33,270 bases of DNA from a virus: the IMG/VR virus record IMGVR_UViG_3300030101_003463, positions 1 to 33,270 of that record. One strand, 5' to 3'. Positions 23,211-30,637 of this stretch are shown here, piece after piece. A program made the position numbers and the translations under genes. The notes below the pieces were generated by a model. The model saw only the letters and a list, made by a program, of their open reading frames with translations. It was not told the DNA's origin and ran no database searches. The stretch's first letter is position 1. Every line of letters begins with the position of its first letter.

Positions 23211-23523
23211 GAAGAAGAAAGACCCAAGAGTTGGTACAGGGAAAAAACCAAAAGGGAGCGACAGAAGACTCTACACAGATGAAAACCCTAAAGACACAGT
23301 TAGCATCAAATTTGCAACACCAACAGATGCACAAGACACGGTTAGAAAGGTTAAAAGAATCAATAAACCATATGCGAGAAAGATACAAATACTTACTGTC
23401 GGTGAACAAAGAGCAAAAGTAATGGGAAAGACAAAGGTCGCAAGTATATTTAAAAAAGCCAAAAAAACATTAAAACAGCAAAAGGAGAAAAAAGATGGCA
23501 AAAAAAGCAGTAGACGCACCTAA
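23203..23523 (+). CDS. Small basic conserved phage protein
   Basis: A 106-residue protein starting at GTG: MPKKKKDPRVGTGKKPKGSDRRLYTDENPKDTVSIKFATPTDAQDTVRKVKRINKPYARKIQILTVGEQRAKVMGK. The central part (RLYTDENPKDTVSIKFATP to QILTVGEQRAKVMGK) appears to be a small αβ domain with Lys-rich ends. I recall similar sequences in marine phages, without annotation. It is coupled to both neighbours by short overlaps and belongs to the basic-protein row. Confidence 0.6.
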   Translation: MPKKKKDPRVGTGKKPKGSDRRLYTDENPKDTVSIKFATPTDAQDTVRKVKRINKPYARKIQILTVGEQRAKVMGKTKVASIFKKAKKTLKQQKEKKDGKKSSRRT

Positions 23524-23656
23524 AGGGTTTCATTGGATGAAGTCAGGTTCTGGTTTTAAGCTAATGAAAGGTGACTATAAACCTCATAAGGGTGCAGTTA
23601 AAAAAGCATCATTTGAAATACAAAAAGTTCACACACCAGCACAAAAGAAAAAATAG
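23495..23656 (+). CDS. Tiny basic protein
   Basis: A 53-residue protein (MAKKAVDAPKGFHWMKSGSGFKLMKGDYKPHKGA ... HTPAQKKK). The segment GFHWMKSGSGFKLMKGDYKPHKGA reads as a small β-hairpin unit. Its ATG has an AAGGAG ribosome-binding site (23482-23487) and lies inside the end of the previous gene; its TAG shares a base with the next GTG start. Not a family I can name, but coding evidence is good. Confidence 0.6.
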   Translation: MAKKAVDAPKGFHWMKSGSGFKLMKGDYKPHKGAVKKASFEIQKVHTPAQKKK

Positions 23657-24075
23657 TGGCTAAATCTAAAATATTATTAGGTGCACTCGGAGAACTTTTA
23701 CAAGATAAGTTTATGCCAGATGTTGATACAGGTGCATTAAAAAATATTGATAATCAAAATATAGAGGCAATAAGTAAAGGCGACGACCTTAAATTTCAAA
23801 AGAAAGGTGTTTTAGGAGAAACAACACCAACAGAAACAAAAAGTGCAGGATTAATAGATTTTCAAGTTTTTTCCGAAGATATAGACCAAGAAAGATTTAT
23901 AAATAAAAGCATGAATGATGAAATTATTAAGGCAATAAAATTAGGTAGCTTTGATGATGCAAAAAATTACATGAGAAATATCCAAGAAAAATTTGAAGAT
24001 TTTGGTGCAAATGATAGTGAGCCAACTGCGATTATTGATTCTATATTAGAAAACTATTTTATGGGTAGCGAATAA
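23656..24075 (+). CDS. Hypothetical protein with shared N-terminal motif
   Basis: A 139-residue acidic protein, GTG start, beginning MAKSKILLGALGELLQDKFMPD. That start resembles those of the products at 24333 (MSKTRILMKALGKALEK) and 25112 (MSKIFKLFKFGTLGALDEL). The rest (FQVFSEDIDQERFINKSMNDEIIKAIKLGSFDDAKNYMRNIQEKFEDF) is helical, with no known domain. The start may be a targeting or membrane-interacting helix common to a set of proteins carried together; this is inference. Confidence 0.55.
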   Translation: MAKSKILLGALGELLQDKFMPDVDTGALKNIDNQNIEAISKGDDLKFQKKGVLGETTPTETKSAGLIDFQVFSEDIDQERFINKSMNDEIIKAIKLGSFDDAKNYMRNIQEKFEDFGANDSEPTAIIDSILENYFMGSE

Positions 24076-24332
24076 TGGCTGAATATAAAGGCAGAAAAGT
24101 AACCTTAAATAAGCCTAGACGTATAAGAAAAGGCGAACCATCTTATGGTAAAAAGAAGTCTATGGTCTTTGTAATGGATAAAGGTAAGGTTAAAAAGATT
24201 ACATTTGGCGACCCTAATATGAGAATAAAGAAAACATCACCTGCAAGAAGAAAATCTTTTAGGGCAAGGCATAATTGTGATACTGCCACAGATAAGACAA
24301 CAGCTAGATATTGGTCATGTAAGGCTTGGTAG
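24075..24332 (+). CDS. Small conserved basic phage protein (DUF6321-like)
   Basis: An 85-residue protein: MAEYKGRKVTLNKPRRI, then SMVFVMDKGKVKKITFGDPNMRIKKTSPARRKSFRARHNCDTATDKTTARYWSCKAW. The ending RKSFRARHNCDxAxDKTxARYWSCKxW is a strongly conserved signature that I have seen in many phages (recalled as DUF6321), sometimes fused to other virion proteins. Its Cys, His and Trp residues suggest a small structural or metal site. Function unknown. Stop and the next start are adjacent. Confidence 0.7.
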   Translation: MAEYKGRKVTLNKPRRIRKGEPSYGKKKSMVFVMDKGKVKKITFGDPNMRIKKTSPARRKSFRARHNCDTATDKTTARYWSCKAW

Positions 24333-25112
24333 ATGTCAAAAACACGTATATTAATGAAAGCATTAGGTAAGGCATTAGAAAAAGTACCAGAAAAGATAGG
24401 TTCTTTGCCATCAGAAGAAGAACTTAAAAAACAAGGTTTTGACCCTAGAACATTTTATCACATGACAAGAGAAGATATAACAAGTTTTGACCCAAATGCA
24501 CCTGCCGATTTAGGAGTTGGACCAAAACAGATGGAAGATTGGCAGTACGATGGTTTTGAGGGAACAAGAGGTGCAACATATTTTACTTCATCAAAAGACT
24601 ACCTAGAAGAAATTTTTGATGCAATGAGTGATGCTGATACTAAGAAAGGTATAACAGGTCTTCGTTCTATGCCAGTAAAATTAAAATTAAGAAATATATT
24701 CTTACCAAGAAATAAAGAACATATTGCAATGCTTAGAAATGCCATTGAAAAAAGTTCTCCAGAAGATAGAAAAATATTTAATTACTTTAAAGATAAACAA
24801 TTAGAATTACGAGACGAGTATACTGATGATGATTTTTTCATAGAAATGTCAAATTATCAAATGCCATACACTTTAGAAAACCCAATAGTAATTAAAAAAA
24901 TGAAAGAATTGGGATTTACAGGTTATAGTGGAGACCCTTATGCACCGGGAACTATTGCATTATTTAGTCCAGAGAAAGGTGATGTTAGAAGTGTATTTGC
25001 TAAATTTGACCCAGATAAGGTAGAAGATGGTAATATTCTTGCATCTATTGTACCACCAGTTACAACTGCAGTAGGTGTTGGTGCGTTGGCAGGATTAGAA
25101 GAAAGTACATAA
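24333..25112 (+). CDS. ADP-ribosyltransferase-like protein (ART-PolyVal type)
   Basis: A 259-residue protein. FYHMTREDITSFDP (41-54) matches the NAD-binding first strand of ART domains, with His43. RGATYFTSSKDYLEEIF (79-95) is the second motif. GFTGYSGDPYAPGTIALFSPEKGDVRSVFAKFDPDK (194-229) is the usual end, with the RS..A.FDP signature seen in phage polyvalent ARTs. I cannot place the catalytic glutamate with confidence. The start MSKTRILMKALGKALE and a hydrophobic C-terminus (ILASIVPPVTTAVGVGALAG) flank the domain. It may be packaged and act early on host proteins, as T4 Alt does; this is inferred from type and location. Confidence 0.72.
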   Translation: MSKTRILMKALGKALEKVPEKIGSLPSEEELKKQGFDPRTFYHMTREDITSFDPNAPADLGVGPKQMEDWQYDGFEGTRGATYFTSSKDYLEEIFDAMSDADTKKGITGLRSMPVKLKLRNIFLPRNKEHIAMLRNAIEKSSPEDRKIFNYFKDKQLELRDEYTDDDFFIEMSNYQMPYTLENPIVIKKMKELGFTGYSGDPYAPGTIALFSPEKGDVRSVFAKFDPDKVEDGNILASIVPPVTTAVGVGALAGLEEST

Positions 25113-27979
25113 TGTCTAAGATATTTAAATTATTTAAATTTGGTACACTTGGAGCATTAGATGAATTAGGTATGTTCTCGCCTACAGAAAAGGCAATAGA
25201 TTTACTTGGTCAAGATAAATTTGTTGCTGAAGATTTATTAAGATTAGACCCAAAAGCAACATCAGGAACAGCAGGTTTATTATCTAAATTTGGAAAACCT
25301 GTGCAAGAAGAAATGATTTTTACAGGTCTTGAAGATAAAATACTTGGTTTACCAAAGGGAGAAAAAATTACATCACAAGAATTAAAAGACTATTTGGTAG
25401 ACAATAAAACAAGAGTAAATGAAATAATTAAAAGTGATAAAGTAGTTAACAAAGAAATAAATTATGAACCATTTGAATTATCTGTAATTGAACCTGTTGG
25501 GCCGGGTAGAGGTAGATATGGCGTACAAAGTTTTTTGAATGATATAGATGATGGTGTACCATCAGCATTAGAAGCATTTGCAGAATTAGATGTAGATTCA
25601 TCAGGTACTGGTGCGACTAGACTTGGTACTTTTAAAAATCCGTTTATTAATAAAATAAATTTTGAAGATTTGAGCACACAATTTCAAACAGAAGTATTAA
25701 CACCTGTTGTAACTCAAGCCAGACAAGAAGGTTTATTAGACCCAGATGATTTTGCCATGGCATCATTAGGTCCAGATGTAGAAAATATAGTGAAGTTTGA
25801 ATTTTCACCATCATTAGATGCTGACAAAGATATTGTTTATAGAATACAAGGTAATAATACAATTGGTTATGAGGTTATAGCTAGAAAAAAAGGCGCTGAT
25901 GCAAATATGTTTGTTAGTCCTGTAAAACCTAGTTTTAATGAGGCAAAAGTAACGCTAGATGGATATAGAAGAAAGATAAATAAGGTAGATGATGAAAGTT
26001 TAATGCCAATGCATGAGCAATATACATTGCCGGGTGGAACAAACTATCAAGAGATAATACTTACAATGCCTGAACCTATCGATAATGTTGCATCTATTGC
26101 AGGTAAATATGATGATTTAGTAAAAAAAGATAAATTTGGTACTATAATTAATTTAAATGCAATTACTGGCGATAATACTGACATTACATTAAGTCCGCAA
26201 ATGTTAAGAATACTAAATGATGGAAAGGTTTTAGATTTAGGTATTGATAGAAACATAAGGTTAAATAAAGATACAGGTGATATTGAGGTACTCAAACAAG
26301 ATTATGAAAACTTTTCACATACAGCCGATGAAAAAAATGTTGTTGTATTCACAAGAACAAAAGACAGAGTTGATGAAGATGGTAGAAAGATATTGTATGT
26401 AGAAGAAATACAATCAGATATGTCGCAACAGGGCAGAAGAAGAGGTCTTGTTATGGGGCAAAAAGAGAAAAAGGCATTCATAAATAGATATAATAATAAA
26501 ATTTTTGGTGATGTTTTAGATTCTATTGATGCATTAAAAGATAAAACAAACATTGCTGATTTGAGAGGTGCAAGAATGTCAGGAACAACATACGATGACT
26601 CTTCAATAAGAAGATTGCAACCATCTTTTCAAGACGTTGATTTTAAAGATACTTTTGCTAACTTACCAAATGTTGATTATGAAAGTGCGCATAGTTTTGA
26701 AGATATAGTTAAAAAACAAATGACTAAATATAAATTTAACGAACTTAAAGATAATAAAGTTAAGATATTTACCAATAGAGGTATAGATAAAAAAAGTGCT
26801 CAAAAATTAAATATTGAGGCATTAACAGATAATTTAAAAATACCAGAAAATTTATACAATGATGTTACAGATTATGTTGATATGAGTAAATTTAAAGAAA
26901 AGATTGATGCGATTGAAACTGTTTTAGCAAATAAAATATATACAAAAGAATTTAACAAAAGACCTGACATGAGTTCTGTTGCAGGTAAAGCAGAATTTGA
27001 TAAATTACAGGCATTTAATAGAGATATGTTAAAAAGATTTATGGGCGAGAAAGAATTTAATAATTTTATGAAAAAAGAAACCAAAGATATTATTGAACAG
27101 GTTGTAAATGATAATATTGCAGAAATAACTATACCAGATAATGTTACAGACCTTTTTGAATATTATAATTCTATTGACGATACAGATATTATTTCTACAC
27201 CATTTGACGGACAAATGACAAAATTAGAATTTGATGAAAAATATTTAAATCCAAAGATAAATGCTTTGGTTGAAAACAGATTACAGGTACATGCAACTGT
27301 TACTGACTCAACGAGTAATCGTGCAATAGGTTTTGATTATCCAGAAGATGCTCTTGATGAGGTGTACGATAAAATAAAAGATTTACAAACAAATCTGGGA
27401 AATGCTGTAAGATACGATGTAAAATTAAGACCTGTAGGTAATATACCATCAGCACCGTTTATTGGTTCTTCTGAAAGGTTTACTGAATTAGCAATTAAAA
27501 GACTATTAAAACACGCGAAAGACAATGATTACGATGGTGTTGCGTTTTCTTCTGGTAAAATTCACGATAAAAGATGGAACCAACCTAATTTAACTCAATA
27601 TTATGATGTTGTTATTCCAAAGGTTGCCAAAAATTTATTGAAAGGTACTGATGCAAAACTTGAATATACTGATATATGGTTAGACCAAAATTCTTTAGAC
27701 GAAGCAACAGATATGATTCGTGTAGGCGGAAGATACGATTATTTTGATAGAGATGTACTAAATGAACTTGACCAAACACCTGCATTAATAGGACATAATG
27801 ATGGTTTTCGAGGATATATTGGCGATACACCAACAATATATTTAACAGATGATGTAAAAGAAAATATTGATTCTGGCATATCCTTATATTCTCCAATAAT
27901 CGCCACAGGTATTGCAGGTACAGTTGCAAATAAAATGATAGGCAGTGAAGAAGATATAATAAGAGACGAGGGAATATAA
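25112..27979 (+). CDS. Large polyvalent-type virion protein
   Basis: A 955-residue protein. Residues 310-450 hold a domain with YEEIILTMP-type strands (YQEIILTMPEP) and a GRKILYVEEIQSDMSQQGRRRG block (EIQSD at 432-436). Near the C-terminus PFIGSSERFTELAIKRLLKHA (782-802) and DYDGVAFSSGKIHDKRW follow. These EIQSDxxQ and PFxGS..F.ELAIKRLL..A....YDGVAF..G blocks recur in phage polyvalent proteins that are delivered with DNA; their activity is unknown. The N-terminus shares the MSKxxKL motif with two neighbours, and a hydrophobic segment (SPIIATGIAGTVANKMIG) lies near the end. No methyltransferase, helicase or peptidase domain, unlike larger relatives. Confidence 0.7.
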   Translation: MSKIFKLFKFGTLGALDELGMFSPTEKAIDLLGQDKFVAEDLLRLDPKATSGTAGLLSKFGKPVQEEMIFTGLEDKILGLPKGEKITSQELKDYLVDNKTRVNEIIKSDKVVNKEINYEPFELSVIEPVGPGRGRYGVQSFLNDIDDGVPSALEAFAELDVDSSGTGATRLGTFKNPFINKINFEDLSTQFQTEVLTPVVTQARQEGLLDPDDFAMASLGPDVENIVKFEFSPSLDADKDIVYRIQGNNTIGYEVIARKKGADANMFVSPVKPSFNEAKVTLDGYRRKINKVDDESLMPMHEQYTLPGGTNYQEIILTMPEPIDNVASIAGKYDDLVKKDKFGTIINLNAITGDNTDITLSPQMLRILNDGKVLDLGIDRNIRLNKDTGDIEVLKQDYENFSHTADEKNVVVFTRTKDRVDEDGRKILYVEEIQSDMSQQGRRRGLVMGQKEKKAFINRYNNKIFGDVLDSIDALKDKTNIADLRGARMSGTTYDDSSIRRLQPSFQDVDFKDTFANLPNVDYESAHSFEDIVKKQMTKYKFNELKDNKVKIFTNRGIDKKSAQKLNIEALTDNLKIPENLYNDVTDYVDMSKFKEKIDAIETVLANKIYTKEFNKRPDMSSVAGKAEFDKLQAFNRDMLKRFMGEKEFNNFMKKETKDIIEQVVNDNIAEITIPDNVTDLFEYYNSIDDTDIISTPFDGQMTKLEFDEKYLNPKINALVENRLQVHATVTDSTSNRAIGFDYPEDALDEVYDKIKDLQTNLGNAVRYDVKLRPVGNIPSAPFIGSSERFTELAIKRLLKHAKDNDYDGVAFSSGKIHDKRWNQPNLTQYYDVVIPKVAKNLLKGTDAKLEYTDIWLDQNSLDEATDMIRVGGRYDYFDRDVLNELDQTPALIGHNDGFRGYIGDTPTIYLTDDVKENIDSGISLYSPIIATGIAGTVANKMIGSEEDIIRDEGI

Positions 27980-28164
27980 TGTCGGCAGTAAAGAAAGTAG
28001 CAAATGCAGAAATAAGGGCGGCAAAAAAGTTTCTTGAAAGACGAAAGATAGAAACAAAAGAAATAAGCCCAAAAGAATTTGCAAAATTGGCAGGCAAACT
28101 TGACAAGAGTTTTAACCAAACATTAAAAATATTAGCAAGAAAACTAACAGCAGGACAGGTTTGA
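27979..28164 (+). CDS. Small basic helical protein
   Basis: A 61-residue basic protein (MSAVKKVANAEIRAAKKFLERRKIETKEISPKEFAKLAGKLDKSFNQTLKILARKLTAGQV), mostly amphipathic helix. Its start shares a base with the polyvalent gene's stop and its TGA shares a base with the next ATG. No family recognised. It could be a structural partner of the flanking large proteins. Confidence 0.55.
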   Translation: MSAVKKVANAEIRAAKKFLERRKIETKEISPKEFAKLAGKLDKSFNQTLKILARKLTAGQV

Positions 28165-29348
28165 TGGCAGAATTATCGTCACGAGAAGTTACTCAGAAAA
28201 AGATTGCAGATGCCTTAGATTATCTCATGGATAATTACAATATTGGTGATAGGTCAGTACGAGAGGGCAAAGCAACCAATATGGATATCGCAAGAAGTTT
28301 TACAGGAGATATTAAAAGCGATAAATTCACAGAGAATATTGGTCTTTTAGATTTTACACCTGTTGGTGCTTATTTTGCTGGAGAAGAAGCAGATAAGGCA
28401 ATTAGAGAGGCAGAACCAGATAAATTAAAAAGAACCTTGTCTTTATTAGCTTTTATGAACAACCCAGTAATGACCACAATTGCAAGACCAGATATTGGCG
28501 TGCCTGCAATAGAAGTAGGTTTAAGTACAGCAGAGGCGATACCATTGACTGCGGTTATTACAAAACCTGCGAGAAAATTTCTGTCATCGCTGAAAGCGAA
28601 GGCTACAAAGCCATCAAAAGACGTGGGTATGAATATACAAAAAACATCTTTACCAACATCAGGCGAGGCTAATACGACGACAAATATAGCAGAAAATCAA
28701 GATTTTGACCCAAGTAGAAGAAAATTCTTAAAAGATACAGCAACGGTAGGTGCATTAGGTGCAATTTCAACACAAGTGCCAGATGCAATAAAAATGGTTT
28801 CTAAAGCATCAAAAATGGTAAAACCAAAAATAACATTTGCCTCAGCACAAAAGGCATTCATTAGACCACAACTAAGAAATTATTTACAAGATTTGACCAA
28901 CGATGAAGGCTTTACATCTGATGAAATTATAGGACAAATACTTTATGACAGAGTACCTGCATATAGAAGATTAAATAACGAAATAGACCAAGACAATTAT
29001 ATAAAAGAAACATATGGTATTGACCCTAACCAAACCTCAGTAGATGAAATTATGGCTAACCAAAAATTAGTTGATGATATGTCAATAGATGTTGCAGGTG
29101 ATGACGAATACGAATTTAGATATAAAGTGCAACAAATGGCATTAGATGATGGCGCAAAGATTGATAAAAATAATATATTATCAGACCCAGCTATGGATTT
29201 ATACGAAGACCTAGATGTCGTTGAAGAAAAAAATAGTGCAGTAGAAGAATATTATCAAACCTTGAAAGAAGAAGGTAAATCGCCAAATGATATAGCATTA
29301 TTTATGCGAGATGATATAGAATACGATACAGGTAAATCAGCCAATTAA
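28164..29348 (+). CDS. Virion-type protein with internal twin-arginine-like motif
   Basis: A 394-residue protein. Residues 1-100 are helical, with FTPVGAYFAGEEADKAIREAE. At 184-190 stands SRRKFLK followed by DTATVGALGAISTQVPDA, a perfect match to the twin-arginine (S/T-R-R-x-F-L-K) plus hydrophobic segment of Tat signal peptides, but in mid-protein instead of at the N-terminus. The last 130 residues are acidic (DDEYEFRYKV, DLYEDLDVVEEKN). It is the last gene of the rightward block before a hairpin at 29351. The start is ATG 28164, overlapping the previous stop. Possibly a virion protein that crosses the envelope on delivery; unproven. Confidence 0.6.
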   Translation: MAELSSREVTQKKIADALDYLMDNYNIGDRSVREGKATNMDIARSFTGDIKSDKFTENIGLLDFTPVGAYFAGEEADKAIREAEPDKLKRTLSLLAFMNNPVMTTIARPDIGVPAIEVGLSTAEAIPLTAVITKPARKFLSSLKAKATKPSKDVGMNIQKTSLPTSGEANTTTNIAENQDFDPSRRKFLKDTATVGALGAISTQVPDAIKMVSKASKMVKPKITFASAQKAFIRPQLRNYLQDLTNDEGFTSDEIIGQILYDRVPAYRRLNNEIDQDNYIKETYGIDPNQTSVDEIMANQKLVDDMSIDVAGDDEYEFRYKVQQMALDDGAKIDKNNILSDPAMDLYEDLDVVEEKNSAVEEYYQTLKEEGKSPNDIALFMRDDIEYDTGKSAN

Positions 29349-29350
29349 AA

Positions 29351-29376
29351 ACCCTAGCCAAATTAATGACTAGGGT
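29351..29376. terminator. Hairpin between convergent operons
   Basis: ACCCTAG (29351-29357) and CTAGGGT (29370-29376) form a perfect 7-base stem with a 12-base loop right after the stop of the rightward gene and before a leftward gene (29399). A second hairpin follows at about 29383-29401 (GGAGG and CCTCC around ACA). There is no long T-run. Together they probably end both transcripts. Confidence 0.55.
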
Positions 29377-29398
29377 AGGCGAGGGGAGGACACCTCCT

Positions 29399-29629
29399 TT
29401 AGACCTTATTTAATAAAGATGCCCTATGCAATACCCTTTCTCTTTGTTTTTGATTTAAATTAGAAATAACATTTAAAACCTTGATGGCATTTTGCCTTTC
29501 ATGTTCAACAGTAAATGTATATTTTCTAGGTTCTCTTGTTATTTCAAACATCTTATTAAGAACATCTATAGTGAAACCATCTTTTTCACATAAACGTTTT
29601 GCCTCAGATTTGGTAATTTTATCTTTCAT
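29399..29629 (-). CDS. Hypothetical small protein, last gene of the leftward island
   Basis: A 76-residue basic, helical protein (MKDKITKSEAKRLCEKDGFTIDVLNKMFEITREPRKYTFTVEHERQNAIKVLNVI...). The KITKSEAKRLCEKDGFTIDVLNKMF part could form a small helix-turn-helix-like fold, but no family is clear. It has an AGGGAGAAAGCAATG leader of the phage's standard type and is the third gene of the 30338-29399 unit. Confidence 0.55.
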   Translation of the reverse strand: MKDKITKSEAKRLCEKDGFTIDVLNKMFEITREPRKYTFTVEHERQNAIKVLNVISNLNQKQRERVLHRASLLNKV

Positions 29630-29639
29630 TGCTTTCTCC

Positions 29640-29951
29640 CTATTGTACGTTACATCTAATTACTTGAAAACCAAGAGGTGCAACCAAATGTGCAACCTTT
29701 GATTCTGTGTTAATGATAATATCGCCACAAGATATAGAATAAAATTTATCAATCTTTTCTATTTCGTCTGGCTCTGTATTACCAATTCTAAAAACCTCAT
29801 TAAGATTTTCTGCCTTGATATAACCTGCATCTCTATAATTACCATTATCCCAAGCCTCACGAATAACATCTACATTAGACCTAGAGATTTGGTAGGCAGT
29901 ACCATCGTCAATTTCTGAATGATTAGGTTGTAATATTAAATATTTTTGCAT
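29640..29951 (-). CDS. Small protein with SxSxGD...GF motif
   Basis: A 103-residue protein starting MQKYLILQPNHSEIDDGTAYQIS. The C-terminus KFYSISCGDIIINTESKVAHLVAPLGFQVI has an S-[IM]-S-x-GD-[IV]-I ... V-x-x-x-GF-x-x-I pattern that I associate with small uncharacterised proteins of phages and plasmids, some near antirestriction genes. I start it at ATG 29951, with TTTTGGGAGAAAACAAAATG, not at the upstream in-frame TTG, which would read through the ribosome-binding site. Second gene of the leftward island. Confidence 0.6.
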   Translation of the reverse strand: MQKYLILQPNHSEIDDGTAYQISRSNVDVIREAWDNGNYRDAGYIKAENLNEVFRIGNTEPDEIEKIDKFYSISCGDIIINTESKVAHLVAPLGFQVIRCNVQ

Positions 29952-29964
29952 TTTGTTTTCTCCC

Positions 29965-29988
29965 AAAAGATGGGGGGATAAACCCCCC
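29965..29988 (-). terminator. GC-only hairpin with U-rich tail inside the leftward island
   Basis: On the minus strand GGGGGG-TTTAT-CCCCCC (29972-29988) is followed by ATCTTTT (29965-29971), 5 bases after the stop of the ArdC-N-like gene and just before the next gene's GGGAGAAAA ribosome-binding site. It has the shape of an intrinsic terminator; since a gene follows at once, it probably attenuates transcription or sets RNA stability. Confidence 0.6.
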
Positions 29989-29993
29989 TGTTG

Positions 29994-30338
29994 TTATTTA
30001 TTGTTTATTTCATATGCTTCAATATCAGCATTATATTCTTGTTCATCTGTACCCTCAAAAGGTGCATGACCATTTTTTAACATGGTTTTTATAAGATGGT
30101 TTTTTTCAAAAACGTTGAAATAAACTGGTCTTTTTTCTTTTACCAATTTACCATTTTTCATTTCTTGTTTATCAACAATTTTCATTAATCTTGCACAAGA
30201 TTTAGCACCTTTTAATTCTTTACCAGTAAGATGGTAATAATCAACTGCTTGTCTAAATGTGCAGAATTCAGTACCAAGACCTTGTAATAAATCTATGTTG
30301 TTGCCTTGATATTCTTGATTTGTAGTAAAATTTATCAT
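29994..30338 (-). CDS. ArdC N-terminal-like (ssDNA-binding) protein
   Basis: A 114-residue protein: MINFTTNQEYQGNNIDLLQGLGTEFCTFRQAVDYYHLTGKELKGAKSCARLMKIVDK ... KRPVYFNVFEKNHLIKTM. TFRQA...G..LKGAKSxAxLxK followed after a linker by P-V-x-F-N-V-F matches the ArdC N-terminal domain, the ssDNA-binding part of plasmid antirestriction proteins. The C-terminal metallopeptidase domain of ArdC is absent, and an acidic tail (FEGTDEQEYNADIEAYE) follows instead. It leads the leftward island, with a strong promoter and the GGGAGAAAACAATG leader. A role in protecting or handling entering DNA is a fair inference. Confidence 0.6.
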   Translation of the reverse strand: MINFTTNQEYQGNNIDLLQGLGTEFCTFRQAVDYYHLTGKELKGAKSCARLMKIVDKQEMKNGKLVKEKRPVYFNVFEKNHLIKTMLKNGHAPFEGTDEQEYNADIEAYEINNK

Positions 30339-30373
30339 TGTTTTCTCCCATGAAATTGATAATTTATGATTCT

Positions 30374-30413
30374 ATAGTACCAAATAGCCAGTATTAGTCA
30401 ACACAAAAAAGGT
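30374..30413 (-). promoter_or_regulatory. Promoter of the leftward island with the shared 17-base element
   Basis: On the minus strand TTGACT (30396-30401) and TACTAT (30374-30379) are 16 bases apart, with AGAATCAT just after the -10. The -35 ends the element ACCTTTTTTGTGTTGAC (30397-30413), nearly identical to those at 6229-6245 and 11221-11237. This implies that the island is controlled with the early genes although it lies among late genes. Confidence 0.65.
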
Positions 30414-30501
30414 TTTTTTTAAAATATTTGTAATTTTTTTTAAAAATACTATCTATATCAAAATAGAACTGATACACTAATTGTGTTGTTATGGAGTAGC
30501 A
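30414..30501. other. AT-rich divergent spacer before the head operon
   Basis: A stretch very rich in T and A (TTTTTTTTAAAATATTTG, then a second T8 run) separates the leftward island promoter from the rightward head operon. TACTAT at 30447-30452 on the plus strand could be a -10, but no convincing -35 lies 16-17 bases upstream, so the rightward promoter is unresolved. A bent-DNA or late-promoter role is possible. Confidence 0.3.
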
Positions 30502-30549
30502 ATGTTAAATAGGGCACAATTTTCTAAACTTTTAAAAGGAGGCAAAAAT

Positions 30550-30636
30550 ATGTACCACTCAAAAGGTAAAAAGGGAATGGCTAAGAAAAAAACTAAAAAG
30601 AATAAAAAGGTTAAAACAGCTAAAAAAGGCAAGTAA
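30550..30636 (+). CDS. 28-residue lysine-rich peptide
   Basis: MYHSKGKKGMAKKKTKKNKK and eight further residues, about half lysine. It is preceded by AAAAGGAGG (30535-30543) 6 bases before the ATG, one of the strongest ribosome-binding sites in the window. The frame extends upstream to an ATG at 30502 with its own GGAG (30491-30494), so a 44-residue form is also possible. It leads the head operon. DNA or RNA binding is the only suggestion that composition allows. Confidence 0.55.
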   Translation: MYHSKGKKGMAKKKTKKNKKVKTAKKGK

Positions 30637-30637
30637 T

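Noticed and set aside
29383-29401. Similarity of GACACCTCCTTT to the 3' end of 16S rRNA
   Set aside because: Only about 12 bases, and the sequence is one arm of a terminator hairpin (GGAGG/CCTCC); chance similarity is the simpler explanation.
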